From positions 1 to 24,100 of the forward strand of contig JAFUNE010000019.1 of assembly GCA_017473105.1 (NCBI GenBank): a stretch of 24,100 nt of DNA, given 5' to 3'. Source of the stretch: Bacilli bacterium (GTDB lineage: Bacteria; Bacillota_I; Bacilli_A; RF39; UBA660). The position numbers and the translations under genes were made by a program. The notes below the pieces were generated by a model. It ran no database searches. It had not been told where the DNA came from and saw only the letters and a program-made list of their open reading frames with translations. Numbering within the stretch: position 1 is the first letter of the stretch; the number at the start of each line of letters is the position of its first letter. Positions 6,358 through 13,103 of this stretch are shown here, piece after piece.

Positions 6358-6978
6358 TTAAACAACATTATCTTTATTAATATCTTCTATTATTTCATAA
6401 ACATTGGTATGTGGGTTGGCTTCTACACTATTTTTTTCTCTATCGTTTTCTAATTGATATTTTTCTAATTTTTTTGCATTTGCTATTGCTGTATTAACAT
6501 ATGTTTTAATTTCCGGATATATATTATAGTTCTTTTCGTACTTATCATTATGTTTTCTTAATTTGCTTATTACAGACTCATTATCTATATACCCTGTTGT
6601 ATATTCATAATGAAGCAATAGCCACACTTCAAAACAAGGACAAGATGTAACAATTTTGATATTATGCTTTGAGGCTAGATTAATTGCTTCAATAATCTGT
6701 TTTTCTTTTTGTATTTTAGTATCCGTATCAAATATGCAAAAAGCTCTATCATCTGCATCCAAATCTAGACCTATCTCATTTTTCTTTTGAATAGTCTGCT
6801 TAACCAAGTTTACAGGATCTGTTTCATTTCCTGGTACAATTTGTATTATAAAATCGTTTTCTCTATTGCAAAAATTATTAAAATAAATCTTTTCCGTTTT
6901 ATTTTTCCCTTCATATGATACTAATATTACCCTTTTGGATTTTCGGCTATAATTTCCTCTTTTTCTATCTGTATTCAA
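6358..6978 (-). CDS. rloB: RloB-family protein, AbiLii-like (phage defence)
   Basis: 206 aa. RloB features: the beta strand and Glu of ILVSYEGKNKTEKIYF (18-33, E23), IVPGNETDPVNLV, the acidic pair in FCIFDTDT (D84, D86), and SCPCFEVWLLLHYE (112-125), matching the family's 'S.PcFE.WlllH'. The E..DxD layout suggests a Toprim-like metal site, so a nuclease-type effector is plausible. The partner ATPase gene ends three nt upstream. The start is TTG at 6978 with GGGGAG six nt upstream, the binding site being formed from the last codons of rloA, a sign of translational coupling. In Lactococcus the comparable ATPase plus RloB pair is AbiL; the assignment rests on the domain pair and order. Confidence 0.85.
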   Translation of the reverse strand: MNTDRKRGNYSRKSKRVILVSYEGKNKTEKIYFNNFCNRENDFIIQIVPGNETDPVNLVKQTIQKKNEIGLDLDADDRAFCIFDTDTKIQKEKQIIEAINLASKHNIKIVTSCPCFEVWLLLHYEYTTGYIDNESVISKLRKHNDKYEKNYNIYPEIKTYVNTAIANAKKLEKYQLENDREKNSVEANPHTNVYEIIEDINKDNVV

Positions 6979-6981
6979 TTA

Positions 6982-8226
6982 TTACTCCCCATATGGATTA
7001 AAGTCGTTTGTTATAAAAGGAATTGCACCATATCGTCCTAACAAATATCCTTTTTCTATATTTTCTGTTTTTCTAACTGAAAAATCATCTAGTGGATAAA
7101 TTGATGTTGATTCATTCTTATAATTTTTTTCAGCAAACCAGATTTGATCTCTTCTCAATATATCTAGATTCAATAAATTAGTATCATGCGTATTAAAAAT
7201 CAACTGTGCACCATTTGTATTAATTGTAGGGTCATTAAATATTTCTACTATGTATTTTACTATAAACGGATGTAAGCTTTTATCAAATTCATCGACAATT
7301 AAAACTTTCTTATTTTCTATTACATCTTTCAATACCGGAATAAATGTAAATACCACCTGTGTTCCTAATGACTCTTCTGTAATATCAAGCTCAAACTCTT
7401 TATTATTTATAATATGTTTTGTATTAACTTTATACATTGGCGTTCCCACAGGAAATATAGATTTTGCAAAATCTGGTAAACTATTAAAAATGTCTTCTTT
7501 CAACTTTCCTTCAATAACTCGATAGCCCTTTATATTTATATCTGCTTTTCTAAGAAAATTTAATGCAAATTTTTCAAGATTATTGTTCTTGTCGTTATAG
7601 TATTGATTATAAGAATAATCATGTAACTGATCATTAGATAAAACTACGCCAATTTTTTCTGTTATAAAATTGTAGGCATCTTTTGTCTTTTCATAATTCC
7701 AGCTAGTAGCTGTAGCAATAAAAAACTTATTGTCAGAATTTTTGCTCTTAATATCATTTAATATTTTTTCATCACTACGATTAAAGTCATATTTAGATAC
7801 TTTTTCTCTAGAAAATATTTTTACTGGTCTTCCATTTGGATAATATGTCAAGTATTCTTCATAAATTTTTTTACAATCAGCTTTAAATCCATATAAGTAC
7901 CTAGTATCATTAACTATAAACTTTATTTCAAATTCACTTGGTTGTTTTGCCGTTTGTTCATCTAACTTAAACGGTACAATTGGTAACAAATAATTTGGAT
8001 CTACATAATTTGAATTTTTTATCATACTACTTACTGTTGCTAGTACTTTAAATAAATTTGTTTTTCCTGATGCGTTTGCTCCATAAATTGCTGTCATCTT
8101 TAATATGTCATCATTTCCAACACTAACATAGTTATCATTCAACGACTTATCTGATGAAGCTAACATGGTAAATGTATTTTTATCTTTAAAGGATAAGAAA
8201 TTGGTAACACTAAATTCTATAAGCAT
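6982..8226 (-). CDS. rloA: RloA/AbiLi-type AAA ATPase (phage defence)
   Basis: 414 aa. SMC/ABC-like ATPase of the AAA_15/AAA_21 kind: N-terminal MLIEFSVTNFLSFKD strand, Walker A GANASGKT (49-56), long helical and beta insert, signature-like region TEESLGTQ (283-290), Walker B KVLIVDEFDKSLHP (D312, E313) and switch His in FNTHDTN (H347). It should bind and hydrolyse ATP, dimerise and control the RloB effector encoded next to it. The ORF is open from GTG at 8232, but GGAGG is seven nt before the ATG at 8226, so I use 8226. The pair most resembles abortive-infection AbiL; RloA-RloB genes were first noted within type I restriction loci, though no restriction genes are present here. Confidence 0.88.
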   Translation of the reverse strand: MLIEFSVTNFLSFKDKNTFTMLASSDKSLNDNYVSVGNDDILKMTAIYGANASGKTNLFKVLATVSSMIKNSNYVDPNYLLPIVPFKLDEQTAKQPSEFEIKFIVNDTRYLYGFKADCKKIYEEYLTYYPNGRPVKIFSREKVSKYDFNRSDEKILNDIKSKNSDNKFFIATATSWNYEKTKDAYNFITEKIGVVLSNDQLHDYSYNQYYNDKNNNLEKFALNFLRKADINIKGYRVIEGKLKEDIFNSLPDFAKSIFPVGTPMYKVNTKHIINNKEFELDITEESLGTQVVFTFIPVLKDVIENKKVLIVDEFDKSLHPFIVKYIVEIFNDPTINTNGAQLIFNTHDTNLLNLDILRRDQIWFAEKNYKNESTSIYPLDDFSVRKTENIEKGYLLGRYGAIPFITNDFNPYGE

Positions 8227-8334
8227 AAGCACACCTCCTATCTATATTATATTCAAAATTATGAAAAAAACAATATGTTTTTTCATTTATTCTTGTTTTT
8301 TTGTTATTTTTTTGCAAATTTACGTTTTTAATTG

Positions 8335-8362
8335 TTGATTTTTGTAATTTAAGTGTTATAAT
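8335..8362 (+). promoter_or_regulatory. Promoter of the two small plus-strand island genes
   Basis: -35 TTGATT (8335-8340), 16-nt spacer ending in TGT, -10 TATAAT (8357-8362). Predicted start at about 8369, exactly where a stable hairpin begins. It diverges from rloA. Confidence 0.8.
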
Positions 8363-8368
8363 GTACTT

Positions 8369-8549
8369 ATGAGGACAAAAAAAGAAACTTTTGCAGAAGT
8401 TTCTCCTCATGTGTAAGGCTACACAACTTTAAAAAATGGAATTACATCCACTTATATTGTATCATCTTTTTTCTATTAATCAAGGAGATTTTACTATTGT
8501 GGATGTAATCTAAATGTAAAATCATTGATTTAAGAAAGGAGTTGATTTG
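8369..8549 (+). promoter_or_regulatory. Structured 5' leader with nested inverted repeats
   Basis: The gene-free stretch between rloA and the 8550 gene is full of structure. (1) 8369-8410: ATGAGGA and GAAACTT pair with AAGTTTC and TCCTCAT, a 14-bp stem with an 8-nt A-rich bulge and 6-nt loop, starting at the predicted transcript start. (2) 8410-8425: TGTGTA-AGGC-TACACA. (3) 8441-8451 and 8499-8509: 11-bp perfect inverted repeat (ATTACATCCAC). There is no obvious T run, so attenuation by termination is not clear. The 13 nt 8411-8423 recur in inverse at 8773-8785, before the next gene. Confidence 0.65.
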
Positions 8550-8765
8550 ATGGCTAATGTAAAAGCGATTCATCAAACAAAGTCAGGAAAAAATGACATG
8601 TTCATGAATACAGGAAATCATCATAAGATGACACTTAACCAATTTATAGCAAAGATTGAAAGTGGTACATCTAAATACAGTAACGACTACTATATAAAAC
8701 ATGATAGCAGTGGTAAAACACCGGTTTCTAAACCAGATAGATTTAAATCTAATAATTTAGAATAA
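8550..8765 (+). CDS. Small DUF3892-like protein (71 aa)
   Basis: ATG at 8550 with AAAGGAG eight nt upstream; the ORF is open three nt further up (TTG) but that is not needed. The product begins MANVKAIHQTKSGK and has LNQFIAKIESG in the middle and SKPDRFKSNNLE at the end. The 'V.aI', 'l...I..G', 'y.v...G....' and 'PD...NNL' landmarks recall DUF3892, a small family of unknown function; I am only moderately sure. No membrane span. It lies in the island, behind the structured leader, and is followed by the 8810 gene with a shared motif before it. Confidence 0.7.
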   Translation: MANVKAIHQTKSGKNDMFMNTGNHHKMTLNQFIAKIESGTSKYSNDYYIKHDSSGKTPVSKPDRFKSNNLE

Positions 8766-8772
8766 TTGAATA

Positions 8773-8785
8773 TGTAGCCTTACAC
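8773..8785 (-). promoter_or_regulatory. Inverse copy of the leader motif GTGTAAGGCTACA
   Basis: Exact 13-nt reverse complement of 8411-8423. One copy is in the leader of the 8550 gene, the other 25 nt before the start of the 8810 gene. It could be a pair of operators or a long-range RNA pairing that encloses the first gene. Confidence 0.5.
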
Positions 8786-8809
8786 TTATTGTTTAAATAA
8801 GGAGGACAT

Positions 8810-9028
8810 ATGGAAATAAAATATAAATCCAAAATTAAAGGCGAATTTTACGGATGGGCTGGAGATACTATTTTTCAATTGATGAATGGAACATTGTGGA
8901 AGCAGTACAAGTATGAATATAGATATACTTACATGTATTGTCCAAATGCAAAAATATGGAAAGATGGTAGTAAATATTATTTGGACGTTGATGGCATGAA
9001 TAAGATGTTGCAAGTAGTGAAAATATAA
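8810..9028 (+). CDS. Small Trp/Tyr-rich island protein (72 aa)
   Basis: ATG at 8810 is preceded by AAGGAGG four nt upstream. The protein reads as one compact beta domain: GEFYGWAGDTIFQLMNGTLW, then KYEYRYTYMYCPNAKIW, then YYLDVDGMNKMLQVVKI. The pattern 'G.f.GW.G.T.f.L.NG..W.Q..Y.Y.Y.Y.P...I' is one I have seen in many short uncharacterised bacterial and phage proteins, but I know no function or accession for it. No signal or membrane span. It is presumably co-transcribed with the 8550 gene and closed by the terminator at 9053-9091. Confidence 0.75.
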   Translation: MEIKYKSKIKGEFYGWAGDTIFQLMNGTLWKQYKYEYRYTYMYCPNAKIWKDGSKYYLDVDGMNKMLQVVKI

Positions 9029-9351
9029 ACATGTCGTTACATTAATTAAAATAAAAGAATCGCTTTCCCCCACACCCCTTGCGATTCTTTTGTTTTGATT
9101 TTAATTACGATTTATATACTTTTGGTAAAAATTAACGACTTTTTTTAGAAACTACACTTACCGGCGAAGCTCACAATTTTTGACTCGTCGCGCTCTAACT
9201 CAAAAAAGAAGTAGAAATGTCCCATTTCTACTGGCGTAAACGTCTAATTTACTTTATACTGAAAGTGTAATTTATATATATAAGATTCATTATTATATAA
9301 TTATAAAATGTACTGATATTTATAGGTAGGTCTATAGTATATTGGGTCAAA
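9029..9351. other. Gene-free right end of the island
   Basis: No ORF with a ribosome binding site. After the terminator it contains a locally GC-richer patch (about 9160-9195), TTTTTGACT at 9175-9183 (also at the left end, 4100-4108), a perfect 10-bp hairpin with 3-nt loop at 9210-9232 (AGTAGAAATG/CATTTCTACT), and then an AT-rich run up to the tRNA fragment. This is where recombinase arm sites of an integrative element would be expected. Confidence 0.4.
9053..9091 (+). terminator. Terminator of the small island genes
   Basis: AAAAGAATCGC (9053-9063) pairs perfectly with GCGATTCTTTT (9081-9091) around a C-rich 17-nt loop, followed by GTTTTG. Confidence 0.85.
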
Positions 9352-9398
9352 TCTCCAAAAACACTGTTGGGAGTTCGATTCTCTCATCCCCTGCCATT
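9352..9398 (+). repeat. Right 47-bp direct repeat (tRNA-Trp 3' fragment; candidate attR core)
   Basis: Matches 3998-4044 with one mismatch. The 5' half of a tRNA (acceptor strand, D arm) is not present in recognisable form upstream, so this is a fragment, not a second gene. It is followed by the palindromic hairpin AAGCAACC-AATT-GGTTGCTT and a T run (9408-9437), which resembles the terminator of the complete tRNA. Confidence 0.9.
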
Positions 9399-9407
9399 TA
9401 GAATTTC

Positions 9408-9430
9408 AAGCAACCAATTGGTTGCTTTTT
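9408..9430 (+). terminator. Terminator after the tRNA fragment
   Basis: A 20-nt palindrome with AAGCAACC and GGTTGCTT arms (AATT in the middle) plus T run. Shares its outer arm with the terminator at 4055-4079, so it is probably the original or duplicated tRNA terminator. Confidence 0.8.
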
Positions 9431-9440
9431 TGTTTTTTTC

Positions 9441-9474
9441 AAAAAAAATAGACTTTTATTTTGTCTACTTTTTT
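9441..9474 (-). terminator. Terminator of the 9488-9853 gene
   Basis: On the minus strand, GTAGAC and GTCTAT arms (one G-U pair) around an A-rich loop, followed by eight T. Confidence 0.7.
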
Positions 9475-9487
9475 CTCTTTTCTTAAA

Positions 9488-9853
9488 CTATTTCTTTCTT
9501 GCAGTTACTATAACCACAATTATTAAATAAACTAAGAATACTGCAATATTCCATACAATTAATTGTTTAACAACAGCTGGTTTAATTATATAATTTAAAA
9601 CCAAAGCAGCAATTACATACAATATACTTGCATAAAACAAATCCATACTATTATGTCCTGTTTTATCAGGAATGATTAGCGAAATATAAATTAATAATTC
9701 TGAAAATAATAATACACTAAATGAAATTAATTCAGGTTGTGTTTTTTCAACTTCTCCTAACCCAAAAAATAATAGACATGTTAAACCTGCTACTAATGCA
9801 AAAACTATTGTCTTTAACATTGTATTATTATTTTTTACTACTTCTTTTTCCAT
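9488..9853 (-). CDS. Four-span membrane protein, unknown
   Basis: 121 aa with four hydrophobic helices at about 13-32, 42-61, 70-88 and 95-117, short loops and a basic C terminus (ARKK). The polar motif between spans 2 and 3 is IPDKTGHNSMD. I recognise no family; it looks like a small integral membrane protein rather than a transporter subunit. ATG at 9853 follows AGGAGG, and an extended -10, TGATATAAT, is at 9873-9881. It lies just outside the right edge of the island and is transcribed toward it. Confidence 0.75.
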   Translation of the reverse strand: MEKEVVKNNNTMLKTIVFALVAGLTCLLFFGLGEVEKTQPELISFSVLLFSELLIYISLIIPDKTGHNSMDLFYASILYVIAALVLNYIIKPAVVKQLIVWNIAVFLVYLIIVVIVTARKK

Positions 9854-9971
9854 AAGCTCCTCCTACTATTTAATTATATCATTTTATTTTCATTTTTTAT
9901 ATACTTTATAAGTATACTTATTAGACATTTTTAGATATTTTTAGTAAAATTGATTGTGATGGAGGGATTTT

Positions 9972-10418
9972 ATGACTGAAAAAATTATTGATGTTGTTGG
10001 TACTATGTTTTTTAAAGATGGTAAGCTTTTAATAGATAAGCCTAGAAAAAGACCTACTTATCAAATGATTGGTGGAAGTGTTGAGAAAGGCGAAACTACA
10101 CTACAAGCTGCTATTAGAGAATGCCATGAGGAATTGGGTAATGATGCTTTTTTTGATGAAAGTAAATTTGAGTTTGTAATGGATTTTCAAGAGATTGCTA
10201 CTAGTGATCAAACTACCAAAATACATTTTTATGTTTATAAGTATAATGGAGAGTTAACTGGTACTTTAAATACTTCTAATGAAATTGAAAAATTTATGTG
10301 GTTTGGTATAGATGATGATATTAATCTACTATCTAATACATTAAGAAACGAAGTTGTACCATATTGTATTAATAAAGGGTTAATATATAACTTTGATAAA
10401 GATAATAAAATTAAATAA
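9972..10418 (+). CDS. Nudix hydrolase
   Basis: 148 aa. The Nudix box G(x5)E(x7)REUxEExGU is complete apart from a Cys at the first U: G35..E41..RECHEELG (49-56), with both metal-binding Glu residues at 53 and 54. N-terminal IDVVGTMFFKDGKLLID is the usual first strand pair, and FMWFGIDD the later 'w....el' strand. It hydrolyses a nucleoside diphosphate linked to some moiety; the substrate cannot be told from the sequence. ATG at 9972 has GGAGG six nt upstream. It leads a co-directional run with the 10440, 10737 and 11154 genes. Confidence 0.92.
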   Translation: MTEKIIDVVGTMFFKDGKLLIDKPRKRPTYQMIGGSVEKGETTLQAAIRECHEELGNDAFFDESKFEFVMDFQEIATSDQTTKIHFYVYKYNGELTGTLNTSNEIEKFMWFGIDDDINLLSNTLRNEVVPYCINKGLIYNFDKDNKIK

Positions 10419-10439
10419 TATTATAGAAAGGCTGATTAT

Positions 10440-10679
10440 ATGATTTTTGATATTTTAGGTTGGATTGGAATGATTATTGTTCTAATAGCATATGGTTTGC
10501 TTTCTACTAATAAAATAGAAAATGGTAAATTATATCAAACTTTAAATCTAATAGCTGCTACTTTTATGGCTATTGGTTTGTTTCCGACTAAAGCATGGTT
10601 TTCTTTTACCTTACAAGTTATTTGGGCTTTGATTGCAATTATTGCTATCGTAAAATTATATAAAAAGAAAAGCAACTAA
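10440..10679 (+). CDS. CBU_0592-like small membrane protein
   Basis: 79 aa, almost wholly hydrophobic, three likely spans: 5-23, 36-50 and 52-72. DILGWIGMIIVLIAYGLLS at the start, YQTLNLIAATFMAIGL in the middle and FTLQVIWALIAIIAIVKLYKK at the end fit the pattern of small CBU_0592-type membrane proteins ('GW.G....l.AY.l.s', 'yq..N..ga', 'vW..Ia'). Function unknown. ATG at 10440 has GAAAGG eight nt upstream and begins 21 nt after the Nudix stop, so the two are probably co-transcribed. Confidence 0.75.
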   Translation: MIFDILGWIGMIIVLIAYGLLSTNKIENGKLYQTLNLIAATFMAIGLFPTKAWFSFTLQVIWALIAIIAIVKLYKKKSN

Positions 10680-10736
10680 GATGTTGTTTTTTTATTTTAA
10701 TGTTATACTTAATATATATTTATTAAAGGAGATCAT

Positions 10737-11138
10737 ATGAAGAAGTTTTATTTAATAATTTTAATTGTAATATTACTGATTAGTAGTATTGCTACTTGTA
10801 CTTTTGTATATATTAATGAAAAGAATAATGATAATACAATTCCTTCTGATTACATTATAGTATTTAAAAGTGAATCTGCAGAAAGTGTAAATACTACTTA
10901 TGTTTATGAGGTTATAAAAAAGAAAAAGAAAACTACATATAAATATATAAATACTATTAGTACTACAAGTACTTATGATAGTGTTATATCAGAGGAAAAA
11001 GTAATAAAAAGAGGAACTGCTAAAAAGAAAAAGAAAATATTTGAAATTGCTAAAAAACACAATGCTTATTCTTATGTAAAAGATATTAAAGAAAATAAAA
11101 TTTATAGTATAGATGAATACAAAGAAATATTTAAATAA
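10737..11138 (+). CDS. N-terminally anchored extracellular protein, unknown
   Basis: 133 aa. One hydrophobic N-terminal segment (FYLIILIVILLISSIATCTFVYI, about 4-26) should be an uncleaved anchor; there is a Cys at 21 but no convincing lipobox. The outside part is very basic, with two lysine blocks (IKKKKKT and AKKKKKIF) and Thr/Ser/Tyr-rich strands between. I recognise no family. ATG at 10737 follows AAAGGAG; an extended -10, TGTTATACT, at 10701-10709 suggests its own promoter. It is followed 15 nt later by the acyltransferase gene and may act with it at the cell surface (inferred from proximity). Confidence 0.7.
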   Translation: MKKFYLIILIVILLISSIATCTFVYINEKNNDNTIPSDYIIVFKSESAESVNTTYVYEVIKKKKKTTYKYINTISTTSTYDSVISEEKVIKRGTAKKKKKIFEIAKKHNAYSYVKDIKENKIYSIDEYKEIFK

Positions 11139-11153
11139 CAGCAGGAGATAATT

Positions 11154-12146
11154 ATGAAGAAGACAAGAGAATATGCATTTGATATATTAAGAGTAATTTC
11201 AATGATAATGGTTATAATCATACATATTGCTAACGTTTATTGTAGAAGTTTTGGTTTGATTAGTACTAAATCTTATTTAATATCATTAATTTTTAATACA
11301 ATATGTAGAGTTAGTGTACCAATATTTTTTATGATAAGTGGCTCATTACTTTTAGATAGAAGTTTTAATAAAGAAAAATATTTAAAAAGAGTTATAAAAT
11401 ATGTAGTGCTTATTGTTGTGTGGGATATCATTTACTTAGTTTGGGAATACTTCTATTTAGGTGTTACATACGATAAGTTGTATATGTTAATAATTGATCC
11501 ATATCGAGCACATTTATGGTTCTTGTATACAATACTTGTTTTATACGCAATACAACCTTTATTAAAATTAATTATGGATAAATCTAACAATACGGTGAAG
11601 ATTGTTTTATTAATTATATGGGTTATATTTTCGTTAGCAAGTATGCTTAATCCTTATATCGCTAAGTTTTTTACAATATTTAGTTATATAGGATATTTTA
11701 TAATTGGAAAATACTTATATGATTTTATTAAGAAGTTTGATTTAAGAAAATATAGTTTGTCTTTAGTTCTAATAATGATTATTTGTTATTCAATTAGTAT
11801 TTGGATGAATTATTCACTTTCAATTAATTTAAATCAATTTTATAATTTATTTTTTGCTTATAGAACACCATTTATTATGATAAGCTCTTTTGCTTTATAT
11901 GTATTAATCATTTCAAACTATAGAAAAGATAGTTTAAATAAGTTTGTTACTGGATTATCTGATTTATCATTAGGTGTTTATTTAATACATGGAATATTCT
12001 TAGATGTTACTGTTAAAGTGTTTATTTATAGTTCGATTAATTCATTAATTGGTATTCCTATATTTACCGTAATTATATTTGTATTGAGTATTATTTCTAC
12101 ATATATTATTAAAAAGATTAAATATTTAAATTATATTATTTCATAA
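11154..12146 (+). CDS. Acyltransferase-3 family integral membrane protein
   Basis: 330 aa with about ten hydrophobic spans. The N-terminal YAFDILRVISMIMVIIIH (7-24) carries the family's 'R.iD.lr..a...Vi..H' with the conserved His at 24; RVSVPIFFMISGSLLL (around 51-66) is the second landmark, and GVYLIHG near residue 275 the third. Family members move acetyl or other acyl groups across the membrane onto sugars of peptidoglycan, teichoic acid or exopolysaccharide; the acceptor here is unknown. ATG at 11154 has CAGGAG seven nt upstream. Terminated by the hairpin at 12148-12179, shared with the convergent GT8 gene. Confidence 0.88.
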   Translation: MKKTREYAFDILRVISMIMVIIIHIANVYCRSFGLISTKSYLISLIFNTICRVSVPIFFMISGSLLLDRSFNKEKYLKRVIKYVVLIVVWDIIYLVWEYFYLGVTYDKLYMLIIDPYRAHLWFLYTILVLYAIQPLLKLIMDKSNNTVKIVLLIIWVIFSLASMLNPYIAKFFTIFSYIGYFIIGKYLYDFIKKFDLRKYSLSLVLIMIICYSISIWMNYSLSINLNQFYNLFFAYRTPFIMISSFALYVLIISNYRKDSLNKFVTGLSDLSLGVYLIHGIFLDVTVKVFIYSSINSLIGIPIFTVIIFVLSIISTYIIKKIKYLNYIIS

Positions 12147-12147
12147 A

Positions 12148-12179
12148 AAAAGATAACTAATTAGTTTTAGTTATCTTTT
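12148..12179. terminator. Bidirectional terminator between convergent genes
   Basis: 13-bp perfect stem (12148-12160 with 12167-12179; arm AAAAGATAACTAA), 6-nt loop, A and T runs on each side. It serves the acyltransferase gene and also contains the stop codon (12167-12169) of the minus-strand glycosyltransferase. Confidence 0.9.
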
Positions 12180-13039
12180 GTTTTATCATCAACAATATAA
12201 TTGTATCTTAGTTCTGCATTATTTTTGGCGTGACTATACAACAGTTTTCGTAATCTATCATCTTCACCTTTTGCATGAAGTAATTCATAATATGGCATAG
12301 CTTTTGCTGGATCATCATAATCAAGTTTCCAAGGTTTTGCAGCTTCTGAATAGTGCACTAAGATATTAGCATAATTTAATTTCCACCAGTCTGTTGCATT
12401 AATTTGATAATTATATATATTATCCATTATTTTTATTTTGTTTTGAAATAGATAATTAATTGCATCTTGATCATGATATTCTAAATAATCCGAGTTTTCT
12501 TTTAAGTACTTATCTAATTGATGTAGTGATAGATAGTCTTTGTACTTTTCAGTGTCTATCAGTAATACTCCACTATTAATATAATCGGTATCTTCTGGTA
12601 AATTTAATTCTTTTAACATCATTGCTCGTAGGAATTCTACATCTTCCCTTAGCATATTTTGACATGCTGCAATAATATTATCTCCTAAATCAACATTATA
12701 TAACTCTTCTAATGAACCTTGACATACTATATCAGGGTCTAAATATAATAATCTATCTGCTTCAATTAAATATGGAGCATATAATCTTAAATAACAGGAT
12801 TTTGTAATATAATCCGTCTTAATTACAGAAAGATCTTTGTTTTTTGTTCCATAATAATGTAATTTCAATTGACCAATCTTATTAATTTCTACAAAGTTCC
12901 TTACTCTATTAATCGATTCTTCTGATAAATTATCATATAAAATATGAATAATTAGATTATCATTATATAATTTTATAGAAAATAACATATCAAGTGCAGC
13001 ATCAACGTAATTATTATCAAATGTTACTAAAATATTCAT
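12167..13039 (-). CDS. Family 8 glycosyltransferase
   Basis: 290 aa from the preferred start. GT8 fold: MNILVTFDNNYVDAALDML at the start, KSCYLRLYAPYLI (80-92), then DRLLYLDPDIVCQGSL with the metal-binding DPD at 101-103. INSGVLLID and YHDQDAINYLF are the next family landmarks, followed by HYSEAAKPWK. It transfers a hexose from a nucleotide sugar to a cell-surface polysaccharide or glycolipid, acceptor unknown. The ORF is open to an ATG at 13072 that has no ribosome binding site; the ATG at 13039 has GGAG eight nt upstream, so I use it. It faces the acyltransferase convergently, so joint action in envelope modification is only a possibility. Confidence 0.92.
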   Translation of the reverse strand: MNILVTFDNNYVDAALDMLFSIKLYNDNLIIHILYDNLSEESINRVRNFVEINKIGQLKLHYYGTKNKDLSVIKTDYITKSCYLRLYAPYLIEADRLLYLDPDIVCQGSLEELYNVDLGDNIIAACQNMLREDVEFLRAMMLKELNLPEDTDYINSGVLLIDTEKYKDYLSLHQLDKYLKENSDYLEYHDQDAINYLFQNKIKIMDNIYNYQINATDWWKLNYANILVHYSEAAKPWKLDYDDPAKAMPYYELLHAKGEDDRLRKLLYSHAKNNAELRYNYIVDDKTKDN

Positions 13040-13103
13040 ATTAACATCTCCATTATACGTTGATTTTAGCATACTAAGATTTTTTTGTAAACAAATGCGG
13101 TTT

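Larger units (their letters stand above)
3998..9398 (+). mobile_element. tRNA-Trp-integrated genomic island, no integrase seen
   Basis: A complete tRNA gene at one end and a 47-bp fragment of its 3' end in direct orientation at the other is the classic footprint of site-specific integration. The interior is about 5.3 kb and holds only accessory genes: DUF4236 protein, two unknown small genes, RloB, RloA-type ATPase and two tiny plus-strand genes. None resembles a tyrosine or serine recombinase, relaxase, replication or phage structural gene. It may be a cargo remnant of a larger element or be mobilised in trans. The boundaries are seen directly; mobility is inferred. Confidence 0.75.

Noticed and set aside
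8210..8410. 66-aa minus-strand ORF upstream of rloA
   Set aside because: It overlaps the rloA start, has no ribosome binding site, is low in complexity and lies across the divergent promoter and leader hairpin.
8786..9073. 95-aa minus-strand ORF
   Set aside because: It is antisense to the well-supported 8810-9028 gene and covers its terminator; no binding site.
9320..9398. Second complete tRNA gene
   Set aside because: Only the anticodon loop onward matches; there is no 5' acceptor strand or D arm that pairs, so it is a fragment.
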